Origin: Artocarpus heterophyllus
Taxonomy: Eukaryota > Streptophyta > Magnoliopsida > Rosales > Moraceae
Assembly: GCA_025403435.1 (NCBI GenBank)
Contig: CM046332.1
Span: 4,723,596-4,787,595 of the forward strand
Direction of reading: 5' to 3'
Length of the DNA: 64,000 nucleotides
The notes beneath the pieces were generated by a model, which was given only the letters and a program-made list of their open reading frames with translations, searched no databases and was not told the DNA's origin. Shown in pieces: positions 43,509-55,441 of this stretch. The first letter of the stretch is position 1, and the number at the start of each line of letters is the position of its first letter. Both the position numbers and the translations under genes were made by a program.

Positions 43509-45950
43509 AAGATACAATTGTCGTGCAATATGTGTGGATATATATATATATATATATTCTGAAATACACTATGACCTACACTGATGTCATTAGACCTTAG
43601 ATAATATGGCATGTTGTGCACTAATCTAGATAAATATTAAGTAGTTTATCTCTCATAGATGTGGTAATAATTGAATACTTGCATAAAAAAAAGTGCAGAA
43701 ATACATGGTCACAAATTTGACTATTAATCATTGATTTATCATGTGAGTCTACTTAGCCCACACCATGATACAGTCTAGTAAATAAGCAGTTCAAATAATT
43801 TGGAAATTAATACCTGCTTGGGATGAATAGAGTTTTTGTTTTATTTTTGAAAATTTTTACAGTAACAACTGTCCGTTTTTATTATTGGAAAGAAATATTG
43901 GTTTTAGTCTTTGAATTAATTTTCAACTGTCTAATCTACGAGCAGGAGCAATTGTGTGTCACATGCTATAAATTTTGAATATAAATGCGCACAAATCAAA
44001 TCGTTGTAAAATTATTCCAAAGGCTGGGAAAAAAAGTTTTTATAGGTGAAAAAAATATTTTTTACCATGAAAGTTTCCTTTTTTTTTTTGCCAGAATAAA
44101 ATGACCTTCATTAAAAGAAATTGTTATGATAGGAATTATTTTTTTATTCTTTAAGTATATATTATTATTTTAGATGTTAAATTAATTTCAACAATTTAAT
44201 TTGTAAGTATTTATATTAAATATAAATTATATGTGAGAGAAACTATTTTTAGTGAAAAATCAAACGGTTGGAATGGTAATCCAACAATTGAAACAATAGT
44301 TATTAGCCGTCGACAAAAAGGATATGGTAAAAATTTTCCTTGTTCAACTTCAAAAGTAAGAGTCATGAAACAGTTTGAACCTCAAACACATCACTTATGC
44401 TTTCTGTCCTTGAAATGCTTAAACAGAATAGAAACTGACGAACTGACAGGACATGTGCATCGCTGAAAGATTAGTGAACCTCCTTCACTTTCCAAATAAT
44501 GATATGCTTTTCTGGCCCTACTAACGGTCCTTTTTTGCAATATGCAATTCTATTTGTACTTAGTATCATTTCTAAATCATATCTGCTTACTGCTGTAAGA
44601 TAATACAAAATTGATCTCCAATAGTAACCCATGAAGTCTCTTTTGTTAGGCGTACTGGCCTTATTAAGAGCAAATGAAATTTACACCCCTTTTAACTTTC
44701 TTTTAATAGCTGAGAGAGAGGAAATTAACATAAAATAAATTAATACATCTCAATTAAGTTGACACCTGCTAAATGATTTATCTTCGATTAAGTTCTCCAC
44801 TCTATTTTATTAAAAAAATAAAAATGATAAAAAAAATTTGATAATTGTTTATATGCGTGCGTATCGTTCATGGTGCTACTTTTTTTTTTTTTTGGGTGAA
44901 CAGCCTCATCCAAGAAAATAGCAAGAAAAATAAAAAACCAAAAAAAAAAAAAAAGTAGAGAGAGATCAGCCTCTAGCTACACCTGAACATGAATATTACA
45001 TCCTATGATTAAATTATGTGATCTTCTTAGGATTTAGTGGAATCAAGATGCATGTAATTGTCACTACAATGGTGATATTTGTGGCAATCATCCTACGTTG
45101 CCAACTGGCTACGTTTTTACACTTAAGCACGCATAAACTCCAAAAATAGAAGTTGACCTTTGAATAGACCACCAAAACTCAATAATCAAACGAATAATAA
45201 TTTGTGGAGACCAGAAGTAAACTTCTCACCTAGTTTTCTCTAACTCCATATGCTTGTTTGATTCATGACCCTCGAGGTGGTGAGGGAGATATACATAAAG
45301 GGAGGCATGGACCTTTTATAACAAAAAGTTGGACAAATAAAAATACCAAAACCCACTTGGATAGTGGATCTTGTCTACTTTTAACTTCCCATATTTCCCT
45401 TAAATTAGAAGCCCTGAAACCAATTCAAAGTATCCTATTTACTATGACACCTAATACGGGAAAGACCAATATTTCATATTCTAAAGGACATAGAGCTTTT
45501 TTTTTTTGTCTCTTTCCTTTTGGCTTTGATTTATTCATCATTGATATTCTAAAACCAGAACCCGTTTAGATTTTCAAGAATCTGTATGTATGATATAGTG
45601 GGGAGTAACTTGTAAACTTCAGTGCCAAAACAGCATCGAGAGCTAGGGACAGAATAAGGTGGATATGATCTGCAGGTTTTGGTTTGGAGGACTATAATTT
45701 AGAAAGATTGAAAAGCGTATGCCCCTAAAGTGGAAGTGTCGTATGGGTGGAAAATTATATGGTCCAACAACGCAAAGGATGTCTTACCCCAAAAAAAAAA
45801 TAAAAATGCAAAGGATTGCAAAACAACATACCATTTGCAGAGTCTTTACCATTGTGTCCCATGTGCTTTTTCCTCTCTCTTTGATTTCTCTCTTTAGTCC
45901 TGTACAATTATTTGATATATCATTATTATAGTGTAATAATTTTTTTAACA
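43509..45950. other. No gene recognised
   Basis: AT-rich DNA with a (TA)n run at 43537-43556, T-runs at 44080 and 44880, and an A-run at 44940. Open frames of 70-103 codons (44233-44466, 45258-45569) have no recognisable domain and no gene-like context. Confidence 0.45.
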
Positions 45951-45955
45951 CCTAA

Positions 45956-46764
45956 GGATACGAATCACGCCAACAACGCGACGAAACCCGATACCAAATA
46001 TGGAAAATTCGAACCCAAGATCTCTCAAGTTTGATGGAAACCACGACCCGTTGCTTAACAAAGCAAGAACCTTGGTATGGTGTAGACGCCACAAATGGGG
46101 TGGAAAGTCCGTTTGATAAGTCAATTTTGAATGCCACAAGAAATCCTTGATAAGTTTAGATAAGTTTCTTTAAGAACTTAAGAAGAATAACTCTCAATAT
46201 GAATGAACATCAAAAACTGAATTGCATAATCTGAAAGATGGCCTTGTATGGCCAAAATTCACATAGGGTTTATTTTAAATATAAAATTCCTAATCTACCT
46301 TGAATGAAAGAAACGCCTAAATAAAGCCCTAGGATGGAATCAAATTTAACTCAAGATTCCTTCCTCCTATTCATGCCTCTAATAAAGTCTAAACAAAGAT
46401 TCTAAATTTCAAATTGTGAAATTGAAACTTAAACTAAAATAAGATTACAAAGAATTCAAATGTTGATTCTTTGCTAGACACACCACTCCTACATGTGTAT
46501 GTGTATGGAATGGGCATGCAAGTTGGCCATGCAACGACTCAATGTGCGTGTACGGCTGATTGGCTCCCTTCTGGATCAACTTTGATGAGTAAAACCAGCC
46601 TTTGTTCACCATCAGTAGTGAACATACTCTCTTCTTGTTGTAGAACTCTCCGGACCAAGTTATTCAGCTCTTCTTTGAATCTTTTAGCTCAAGCCCTCGT
46701 CATCGGACCAACTGGAACTTAAATTGGATCATGAAAATTCCTTGCAGCATTGATGTCCTCGTCA
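45956..46764. mobile_element. Gypsy-type solo LTR with 5-bp target duplication
   Basis: It aligns with the LTR at 4788-5736: GGATACGAATCACGCCAACAACGCGAC versus TGATATGAACCCCACCGACTAACGCGAC at the start (shared ACGCGAC), GATAAGTCAATTTTGAATGCCACAAGA in the middle, and CTCGTCATCGGACCAACTGG near the end. The flanks carry CCTAA at 45951-45955 and 46765-46769. The first base is G instead of T. No internal region is attached. Confidence 0.75.
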
Positions 46765-46919
46765 CCTAACCTCCCATAAATATCAATATCATTAGCCAAA
46801 AAAAACCTAGTCGAGCTATTGCATATTTTGTAAGAACTAAATTTTATAGAAAATGCATGCAAAGATTTTTTTTTATTTTAAATAAAGTGTTGAGAAATGT
46901 AAGGTAAATTGAATCATAA

Positions 46920-47140
46920 CCATTTAAAAATTAGTGTGGGTTCACAAATACTTTTTGAAAAATTTTCATAAATACTATCTTTTGAAACTTATTTTCTATA
47001 AATTCGACACATATTTAAATATGACACAGCTTAAACATATAATATAAATGATAGCATGTCACAACTTTTTTAAAGATAACATAAATAAAAAGATTTTTTA
47101 CATGTGTGGCTTAACATTTAATTTTCTTTTTCTCTTTTTT
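46920..47140. repeat. Second copy of the dispersed AT-rich repeat (see 5950-6220)
   Basis: Shares words and order with 5950-6220. As there, it lies about 150-210 bp beyond a copy of the same Gypsy-type LTR. Confidence 0.5.
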
Positions 47141-47479
47141 ATGTGAGGTGGGACTTATGACTCTCTCTTTATTAAGAAGAAATGAGACTTTTAAACTTCA
47201 TACTTTGGTGAACATACACCTAACAACTTGAGCTAAACTGAAATGGCTTTTAATTAATGCATTGAATTCACTAACAAGCAATGATGCACAAAATAAATTA
47301 AAAAAAATTATCACGAACAAGTTGAATCTGTTAAAAATTTTGATTGCCACTTGGTAACTTGGTAACCGCTAGCTAATAGCCTTTCTTACATGGTCCAGAC
47401 CTACTGACACCACACAACGATATATAACCCACCAACGTTCCTAGCCCCTCATGTCTTGGTGACATGTATCCATCAACAA

Positions 47480-47487
47480 ACCTCTCG
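47480..47487. repeat. Left target-site duplication of the hAT element (ACCTCTCG)
   Basis: The same 8 bp occur at 51636-51643. Confidence 0.85.
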
Positions 47488-47507
47488 TAGAGATGCAACA
47501 ATGGGCC

Positions 47508-47870
47508 GGGGCCCGTGGGCCGGCCCGAGCCCATCCTGATACAGTGATGGGCCAGGCCGGCACGGCCTGACACTGTTCACGGTGGGCCAATATATGTTGG
47601 CCCATGGGCCGGCCCGGCACGGCCCATGGAAAATCATGGGCTGGGCTGGGCATGGGCCAGGCTGGGCTGGGCATGGGTCAAGCCGGCCCGTCTAGGCCCA
47701 CAATGGGTCGGCCCATCCCAGCCCATCCCGGCCCACAACGGGCCGGCCCATTCCGGCCCACAATGGGCCAGCCCATCCCGCCCAGGTTGGGCCAGCCCAC
47801 CGGCCCAGGTTGGGCCGGCCCATCTAGGCCCATACAAGGCCATAATGGGCCAACCCATTGTGGCCCAATT
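47508..47870. promoter_or_regulatory. GGCC-rich left subterminal repeats
   Basis: Dozens of GGGCC/GGCCC words occur, many as TGGGCC or GGCCCA, with a TTGGGCC(A/G)GCCCA(C/T)-type unit repeated near 47785-47825. The right end (51373-51630) has the same composition. In hAT elements subterminal repeats are transposase-binding sites. The long open frames on both strands here result from composition. Confidence 0.75.
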
Positions 47871-47956
47871 TTTTATATATATATATATATATTTAGACAT
47901 ATTTTTTCATGTTCATTCACGGGTGAACATGGCTGAGTATGGCCTTCCCCAGTAAG

Positions 47957-48845
47957 TCATGTATTATCACATCAAGAGACTATACATTTAATATATATAT
48001 ATTATTTAATACGTATAAGAATTAAATATTATATAATATATATACATGCCATATTCACCTGTGAATGAATAATTGAATATGCCATGAGATTTCCCCAATG
48101 CAATCACATCACAATACATCTGCCAAGTTCTTTTTCTTCTCTTTTCATTTCTTTTTATTTTTTTATTTTTTCCTTGTAGGCATGCTTTGCTTTTGAGAAG
48201 TAAAGTTGAGAATCAGATGCTGAATCTATAGGTTATGTATTATCACATCAAAATACTATACATTTAATATATATATTATTTAATACATGTAAGAATTAAA
48301 TATTATATAATATATATACATGCCATATTCACCCGTGAGTGAACATAGCATTAGATCCCCCATGCACATCACATTGCAATAGGCCTGACAAGCTCTTTTT
48401 CTTTTCTTTGCATTTTTAAATTTTTTTTCTTGTAGGCATTGTTAGTATGTGTGGAGATTAATTATTACCCTGACGCAGATTGCCCCTACGCAGAGGTTGT
48501 AGGTGGATCGACCTTCGCGGTAAGGTCGACGTGGGGGTTGGAAAGGGGGTAGTAAACACCCCCTCCTGGGGGTTGTAGGGGGCGGAGCCCCCTGGGCAAA
48601 AATTTTATATGCAAGTTTATTTTACATAGAGGTAGTTTAGGTTTTTCACATAAGGCATGCTTTGCTTTGGAGAAGCAAAGCTAAGAATCGGATATTGAGT
48701 CTATAGGTCATGTATTATCACATCAAAATACTATACATTTAATATATATATTATTTAATACATATAAGAATTAAATGTTATATAATTTATGAATGCCATA
48801 TTCACCCGTGAGTGAACATGGCATTAGATTCCCCTATGCAATTAT
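47957..48845. repeat. Three tandem copies of a ~265-bp AT-rich unit
   Basis: Copies begin at about 47957, 48233 and 48708 with (T/A)CATGTATTATCACATCAA, followed by ATACATTTAATATATA, AGAATTAAAT(A/G)TTATATAA, and GCCATATTCACC(T/C)GTGA. The step is 276 bp, then 475 bp. The difference is explained by the 213-bp insertion in copy 2. Copy 3 is partial. Confidence 0.8.
48440..48652. mobile_element. 213-bp insertion with 6-bp flanking duplication
   Basis: It interrupts the second copy of the tandem unit between GTAGGCAT and GCTTTGC. AGGCAT is present on both sides (48434-48439, 48653-48658). The insert starts TGTTAGTATGTG and ends TTTTTCACATA. It is far more GC-rich than its host and contains a self-complementary GGGGGCGGAGCCCCCT (about 48580-48595). 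It resembles a short LTR or other small mobile unit, but I could not name its family. Confidence 0.6.
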
Positions 48846-49239
48846 AAAGGGGCAGGCCTAACATAGAGGCTCAGAAGGAAGGCCTGTAATGTGCAAAGCT
48901 GAGACGTTAAGTCTTCAGCGAATTGTCTAATCAAGTTACACTTGAAAGAAAAAATAAAAAAAGATTTAAAAAATAAAAAAATAAAAAAATAAACTTTTTT
49001 ACCTATAAATAAACGCAGAACATTCACAGAGATACTCATTCAACAAACTTCTAAGATCTTATGTATTGTCTTGTTTTTTAGATTACTTAGAGTTCTTTAG
49101 AAAGGAAAAAAAACTTGAAGGTATAATTTATTTCATTTGTAGTTCATTAATTTTGTATTGTTATAAGTTAATTTTATTGTGTAATTATTTTATTTAATTT
49201 TTATGTTACGTTAATTTATTATTATTTTTTATTGAAGCT

Positions 49240-51116
49240 ATGGCATCATCACCTAGAGGGAGAGCCAACATTTCACATTTGGTGATCAACGAAGAAGAAC
49301 AATTTAATGATCCACTGGAAGAAATTGGAATTGACTTGCTATCTCAAGTTGATGGCTCCTCTGAAGTCACTCGTAAGGGCAAAAGGAAAATTCAATGAAC
49401 TTCACCAGTTTGGAATTACTTTGATCTTGTAACACGTACAAACGAGCATGGTGTAACAGAAGAGCGTGCAATTTGCAAAGTATGTAAACAAGACTACACA
49501 GGTAAATCCTCTTCTAGCACTGGTCACTTAGAGAGGCATCGCAAAAAATGCGAAGCTAGGCATGGTGTAGGTAGTGTTGATTGTCGTCAACAAACACTTC
49601 AATTTAGCCCTGATGGTAGTGTTACCAATTGGTCATATGACCAACAAAGAGCTAGAGAATGGCATGATAGATATTTGGCTAGTGCTCAACAACCAATTAG
49701 TCTTGCTGATGATCTAGCCCTTGAGGAGTACATTCAAAATGACCAACAAAGGGGGCCTTATCCGCATGATGCCAAGGCCATTCATGATGTCATCATGGAA
49801 GTTTTTGATTTTTATGGCATTGAAGAAAAGGTTTTGAGCATCACATTTGATAATGCATCTGCTAATATTGCTGCTATTAACCTTTTCAAAACAACATTGA
49901 GACCACAACATGGCGAAACACTTTTTCACCAAAGATGTGCTTGTCATATTTTTAACTTGTGTGTTCAAGATGGCATGAAATTTTTTGAAGGTTATTTGGA
50001 AAATATTCGAACGGCCTTGGGTTACATAGCAAGTTCTGGCTCTCGAATTGAAGAGTTTGCTAAGCTTTGCAAGAGTGCAAGCATGAAACCCAGAAAACTT
50101 CCAACTGACATAGGGCACCGGTGGAATTCAACATATTTGATGCTGAATGCATGCCTACCATACAAAGAGGTCATAACCGCGTATTACAACTTAAAGAATC
50201 CAACTGAGCTACTTCAAGAATTTGATAGGCAATTGCTTCATGCTTTTACAATTTCTTAAAGGTTTTTTATGAAGCCACTCTCCAACTCTCAGGTGTGTAC
50301 TATCCCACCTCTCCTCATGCATTACATAAGTTGTACGACATTGCTGCAACCTTTGATATGCATAGAGATTTTGACATGTTTAAGGAATCTGTTGAGTTTA
50401 TGGAACAAAAATTCAAAAAATATTAGGAGCGTGTTCCACCGTTGTATTGCATAGCCGCTGTATTGGATCTGACAGTTAAATTAGCTGGTGTTGAATATTT
50501 GCTTAAGGGTATAGGGGAAAAATTAAGGGTGCATTCTGACATCATAACCATTCAAAATGTGCAAGCAAAAGTTAACAACATATTTACTGCATATAATGAA
50601 AAATATGAAGGAGGCCAAACAATATCCCCTGCACCTTTAGCAAATACTACTTCTGTACCACATGATTCTTCATGGGCAAGTATGATTAGCTACACCGGAT
50701 TTGGTTTCGGTGCATCGTCTACGTCTTCAACATGCAGTGAATTGAAAAACTATCTGGAAACAAATTTTGTGGCATTCATTTTCAGTGAGCAAGGTGGTGG
50801 TCATGATTTCAATAAGTTTGATCTTTTGTCATTTTGGAGATCACAATCAAGAACTTTTCCTGTGCTCTCTAAAATGGCTTGTGATATACTAACTATACTA
50901 GTATCCACATTTGCAAGTGAACAAGTATTTAGTTGCAGTGGTAGAGTACTTGATGAACGGTGTGCACGTATGAGTGACGATATTCTAGAAGCAGTAATGT
51001 GCATCAAAGATTGGGAGGATGCTCGTAGAAGAAGCCAAGAAGTTCAAGATGATTGGGTTGATGACTTTGAAAATTTGGACATTTCTGATACTCTCACTGG
51101 GAGTAATACGTTGTAA
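49240..51116 (+). pseudogene. hAT transposase, broken, first catalytic segment missing
   Basis: The frame starts at ATG 49240 (MASSPRGRANISHLVINEEE). A TGA at 49396-49398 interrupts it after 52 codons. The same frame then gives a BED-type zinc finger (CKVCKQDY...HLERHRKKC) and continues to 50259. EEYIQNDQQ is followed directly by PHDAKAIHDVIMEVFDFYG. Family members usually have about 100-150 residues here, including the first catalytic Asp, so an internal deletion is likely. ITFDNASAN with the second Asp and the RWNSTYLML motif follow. A frameshift near 50250 and a TAG at 50424-50426 precede an open C-terminal part (from 50442) with the hATC dimerisation domain (LVSTFASEQVFSCSGRVLDE). It cannot encode an active transposase. 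Confidence 0.9.
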
Positions 51117-51364
51117 TTAATTATGAATAATATTTTTTTATGTTTTTTTTTGTTTTTAGTAATTTTGTAAACATCTAATGTATAATTATCCTGATTGTAC
51201 TCTTTTTTCCTTACCAAGGTTTTGTCCCACTGGGTTTTCCTTGGAAAGGTTTTTAATCAGGCAATCGTAAATAAAATATCCTTTTTTTATATTTCCCTTA
51301 ACTATTTAAACTTTTATATTTATTAACTTGTTTAAAAATTCAAAAATAAAAAAATTAAAAATTA

Positions 51365-51635
51365 CATGCTTAGATGGGCTGGCCTATTTAAACCCATGAT
51401 GGGCCAAGATGGGCCGGCCCATTTAAGGCCCACGGCACGGCCCGACACGACCCACGGCACGGCCCATATAAAATTAGCCCGCGGGCCGGGCCGGGCCAAG
51501 TTATTTTTAATATAGGCCGGCCCGGTCCGGCCTACGAAATTCATGGGTCAGGCCGGCCCGGCCCTCGGGCCGTGTGGGCCTAAGGAGAATAGGCCGAGCC
51601 GGGCTGGGCCAGGCCGGCCCGTTCTTGCAACACTA
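51365..51635. promoter_or_regulatory. GGCC-rich right subterminal repeats of the hAT element
   Basis: Blocks such as GGGCCGGCCCA and CCCGGCCC alternate with AT-rich spacers up to the right inverted repeat. Confidence 0.7.
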
Positions 51636-51644
51636 ACCTCTCGT

Positions 51645-52517
51645 ACATCCATTAAAAAAACAAAAAAGAAAAAAACACAAAAAAAGTATCCTCTCGTACT
51701 AGAGAATCTTGGCAGCTTACTCCATATTTATCAATCTAGTTTCTTCTTCTTCTTTTTAAATTTTTTTTTTATTTTTTGTTTGGTGTTAAAAACGAAATTT
51801 AAGTCATCGACTTTTAGCAAGCAAAGATTAACATGTTTCCTTCAAATTATAATTTGCCCCTTTCTCTTTTTTCTTTCTTTGTTAAAAAAAGAAACAAAGA
51901 AAAAACTTCGGATTAAACACGTGAGAAGTTTTTGAAAACACAAGGTAACATTTCGATTAAACACATAAGAGGTTTTTGTCATCATCCCTTTTAACCTTTT
52001 CCCGTTATATATTTTGCACCTTGATATTTAGGATATGGACAATCTACAATTTATAATTAGGATCACAAATCTAGCTATAGGCAACTTCTTTTAACTGTAC
52101 AAAAGCAGAAGCAGAAAGCTTACAAAATTTTCCCCATTTCACCTTGTTGAGAGGGTAATTCATAATAGGCAAAATTTTACGTGATTATTGCATGTGAACA
52201 TCCTCCAAAACAAATTAACAGATCACTTTTGCAAAGAAACAACATTAGATGTGTTGTACGATCTTTCTATACTAAAGTAAAGGTAATTAGTTATTAATCT
52301 ACAATCAGAAAAAGAAAAAGTAGAGATAATAAACTTTAATTATAGATTAATAACACTTCCTTTAGTCCATAAGACACCTTATTGGCAACAGGGGAAAATT
52401 TGTTTTTTCCTTTTTAATAACACTTTCTTTAGGCAGGGTAGCAGACGTGGCAGTATGTGATTCATTGGCTACATTGCTAGTTAGAGAGGTTGTTGGGTCG
52501 GTAGAGATGGCTCATGT
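51645..52517. other. No gene recognised
   Basis: AT-rich, with T- and A-runs. No transposon boundary or coding sequence was recognised. Confidence 0.4.
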
Positions 52518-53615
52518 CACTACTACAAAGTAGATATTAGATGAGCCCTATTTAATGGTGTTTTACAAAAAAACAGATGCCTATTATGTTTTAAAAAATG
52601 CGACATGGAAAGTTCCGTGTTTTGGAAATTCGTATGAGAACATTACACGACGGTTTTATAAAATCCATCGTCTAAAGTACCACAATAGACGATGGTTTTT
52701 AGGAAATTGTAGTCTAATGTTCTCGAATAATAGGCGGGATATTTCCATCTCATTTTTTCTGAAAAATTTTGAATTTTTGTATCCCTTACTTAAATTTCTA
52801 AGAATTTCTTCCGTTCCACTCTATTTGGTCTACAAATTCTAAAGTATTCTCTTAATTCCCATCTTTTCTCACTAAGTTTTTTCTATTTCTCTCTCTTTCT
52901 TGCCTCCTAACTCCCTCTTTAATTCTATCTTCTCAACACTTAACAATTTTCTTCAAATTCCCTCCCTTATCTCTTCTAAACTCCTCACTTCCTCAACCAC
53001 CGTCACCAAGATCCTCATATCCGTCATTGTCGCTATCTCTGTCACCATCGTCGTCGCCATCATCGTTGCCACCCTGTTGAGCACCAAAATTTAGGTACTT
53101 TGCTTTCTTTGAATTTAAGTTGTTTTTGTTCGAATTTATAGTTTTTCCTTGTATTTGATCAAGTATTTTTTGTTCTTAGATTTTGTAGAGAAACTTTGTT
53201 CATGGATTTAGAAATAAATATGTTATATCTATCACCACTACTGTCGTTGTTGCCACCCCGTTAAACACCAAAATTCAGGTACTTTGCTTTCTTTGAATTT
53301 AAGTTGTTTTGGTTTGGATTTATGGTTTTTCTTTATATTTGATTAAATATTTTTTGTTCTTAGATTTTGTATAGAAACTTTGTTTATGATTTTAGAAATA
53401 AATATTTGAGATATTGTTTTTTGAAAAAAATTAATAGTTTTTGTGAATTTTTTTAATTTTAAAAGCATAATAAACAATAGTTTTTGTAAAAAAAAAAAAA
53501 AAAACTGTCGTTTAATGTGCATATTAGATGACGGTTTTGGTTTTATTTAGAAACCATCATCTAAGATAAATAAATAGTGCCCAAAAAGACTTTAGACGAT
53601 GGTTATGAACCTATA
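52518..53615 (+). mobile_element. CACTA-like non-autonomous element, right terminus not found
   Basis: It starts CACTACTACAAAGTAG at 52518, the sequence class that names CACTA transposons. Subterminal hairpin-forming words follow: GACGGTTTTATAAAATCCATCGTC and AGACGATGGTTT near 52648-52695, with the same words in both orientations at 53500-53600 (AGATGACGGTTT, AAACCATCATCT, AGACGATGGTT). The element encloses a CT-rich segment and the 184-bp tandem duplication. The matching 3' terminus was not seen, so it is truncated or interrupted near 53615. Confidence 0.6.
53036..53405. repeat. 184-bp tandem duplication
   Basis: Two copies begin at about 53036 and 53221. The anchor GTTGCCACCC is at 53065 and 53249, 184 bp apart. 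Both contain CAAAATT(T/C)AGGTACTTTGC and TTTTTTGTTCTTAGATTTTG, with scattered differences. Confidence 0.85.
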
Positions 53616-54189
53616 AGGCCCCCTTCCAGAGATCACAAGGAACATTGTTTTTACCATTAAACCTAAGAACTACCGATAAGAAGTTCGAAACAATCAGCAA
53701 CACTGAGAGAAACATCCTAAGAATACATGCATATATATATATGTATATATCTTAAAAAAAAACTACTTACAAGTTTTAACTTCCCTCACCTCGGTTAGCC
53801 CGATGGAACACCTAAGGCATTTGGCTAACGGACCACTTGCAGAAAACTTAGTTTATAAAAACAAATATTTAACAAATACAAACTCGCACACATATAATGT
53901 AAGCATTCTTAATTTCTATAGAACAACTAACTAAGACTAATTACAAATAAATGTACTATATAGCATATTCTTTAATAAATAACTTGAGAAACTAAAAATC
54001 TTAATACAAATTATACTTAATAAAACATAAGTTTAAAAGAACATAGCACAAATAGGACTGAATCTCAAACAAATAAAAATACAAAATATAATATATTAAA
54101 TTTTGTTTAAGTTTAAATTCCTTTCATGACATGACTCCATTTCTAATCCAACACTCCATGCACACATGCTCATGCTTGTCTTTCATCCT
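53616..54189. other. Non-coding, LTR-derived in part
   Basis: A small GC-richer patch (53795-53850: GGTTAGCCCGATGG, TTGGCTAACGGACC) is followed by AT-rich sequence. The position corresponds to the GC-rich patch at 1-50 of the related LTR. Confidence 0.4.
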
Positions 54190-55190
54190 TGTCAACCTAC
54201 ATCTTATCCTTATCTGTAATATGATATAAGCTAAGTGAGCTTAAGCTTAGTAAGTACACATTCCTGTCTCACAACATAAAACATTTCATAAAAATCATTA
54301 CATAATATCGTAATCATAATAATAGTAATGCACGAGGCATAGGTTTATATGGAATATATCTTTTCATTTAGGCTTCTATATTAATGCATCATTCATTTTA
54401 TCTTTAAGGGCCTAAACGTTCCACCATAAACATAAACATAGTTGTATGAGAGGAGTGAAGTAACTAATTCTAAACCAAACGTTTAAGTTCACCTTGTAGG
54501 ATAGTCTATCTAGTGGGACAAAAATAAACATAGAGTATGCAATGCTTAATTAAGTGATACATATATATAGATATACTTAACATACCTCGTCATTAAAACA
54601 TCCATTAAACCTTCTTGTTGCAACAAGAGTTTTCAAGAGAAAACAATATCTAAAAACAACTTAAAAATTATCATAAAACATATTTTCAAAAATCTTTCAT
54701 AAACTTTTATCATGTTGTAGGTGAGAATGTACTTATTTCTCTTACTTGCTTACTAAATCATAAATCGAGTGACGTTGCCACAGATCTCGGTGTGCTCGCT
54801 GTTTAAAGTGTTCATGTCAATCATTAATATAAAACATAAAATTAATATTCATGTTCATAATATCATTTAATACCACATTACATTAACATACATCATTCTT
54901 AACAAAAACAAAGCATCTTTGAGTCACAAACATACACTTAGAGTTAAGAAACACAAAGATAAAAATACTTGACCTTTAGTCACTAAAGAGAAATTAATCT
55001 CGACTTATAAGCATGAATAAATCGTAAGAATTATTCCATAGCATAGCTAACATATATAAGCATCACTCAAATTTTTTCCTCTTGAAAATATTAATCCAAA
55101 ATACCTTTTTCTAATTTTCAAAACATTCAAGTAAATCTGCTAGTCATAAAAACTGACTGACCTTCAAGGATTCATGACCCTATATCTTTC
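54190..55190 (-). mobile_element. Fragment of a Gypsy-type LTR related to 1-2490
   Basis: The matches to 300-960 are colinear: TTAGTAAGTACA, CATTTTATCTTTAAGGGCC, ACCATAAACAT, ATGAGAGGAG, GTGATACATATATA, GTTGTAGGTGAGAATGTACTT, then GTG(C)TCGCT/TCGTTC with GTGTTCATG. Divergence is substantial, so this copy is old. The orientation is the same as at 1-2490. Confidence 0.6.
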
Positions 55191-55199
55191 ACGTAATTT

Positions 55200-55441
55200 G
55201 CCCATCATAATTTAAACCTTCACCTTAAGAATCGTGTCTTCCGCATAATGTGTCCATCATATGCCCAATTCTTAAAAGTTAGACCAATAGTCTTAGACTT
55301 TTGTTTGCTTAGCATACATTCAACAAATATGAATGTAAAGTGGACAAGATTTGATATATAAATAATAAATAAATTCTTTATTGATAAAAATGTCTCCAAA
55401 AACATATATATTTTTACTCCTTAGGGCATACATGTCCAACA
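55200..55441 (-). mobile_element. Truncated element B family LTR
   Basis: From about 55218 to 55441 the sequence follows the inner end of the element B LTRs: CACCTTAAGAATCGTGTCTTCC, CATATGCCCAATTCTTAA, TTATTGATAAAAATGTCTCC, ending GGGCATACATGTCCAACA. Only the last ~230 bp are present. Confidence 0.8.

Larger units (their letters stand above)
47488..51635 (+). mobile_element. hAT-superfamily DNA transposon, 4148 bp
   Basis: Terminal inverted repeats TAGAGATGCAACAATGGGCC (left) and TAGTGTTGCAAGAACGGGCC (reverse complement of right) are flanked by the 8-bp duplication ACCTCTCG. Both ends continue into GGCC-rich subterminal regions. A broken hAT transposase lies at 49240-51116. A 3-unit tandem repeat with a 213-bp insertion lies between the left end and the gene. 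Confidence 0.92.

Noticed and set aside
44870..44960. T-run followed by sequence as a reverse-oriented SINE or LINE tail
   Set aside because: No target duplication, no polymerase III boxes and no coding similarity were seen beside the T-run.
45258..45569. A 103-codon frame that might be a host gene
   Set aside because: No recognisable motif, AT-rich surroundings with no promoter or splice context, and length within chance for this window.
47604..47955. Long Gly/Pro/Trp-rich frames on both strands
   Set aside because: They are produced by the GGCC-rich subterminal repeats of the hAT element; coding on both strands with the same repeated words indicates composition.
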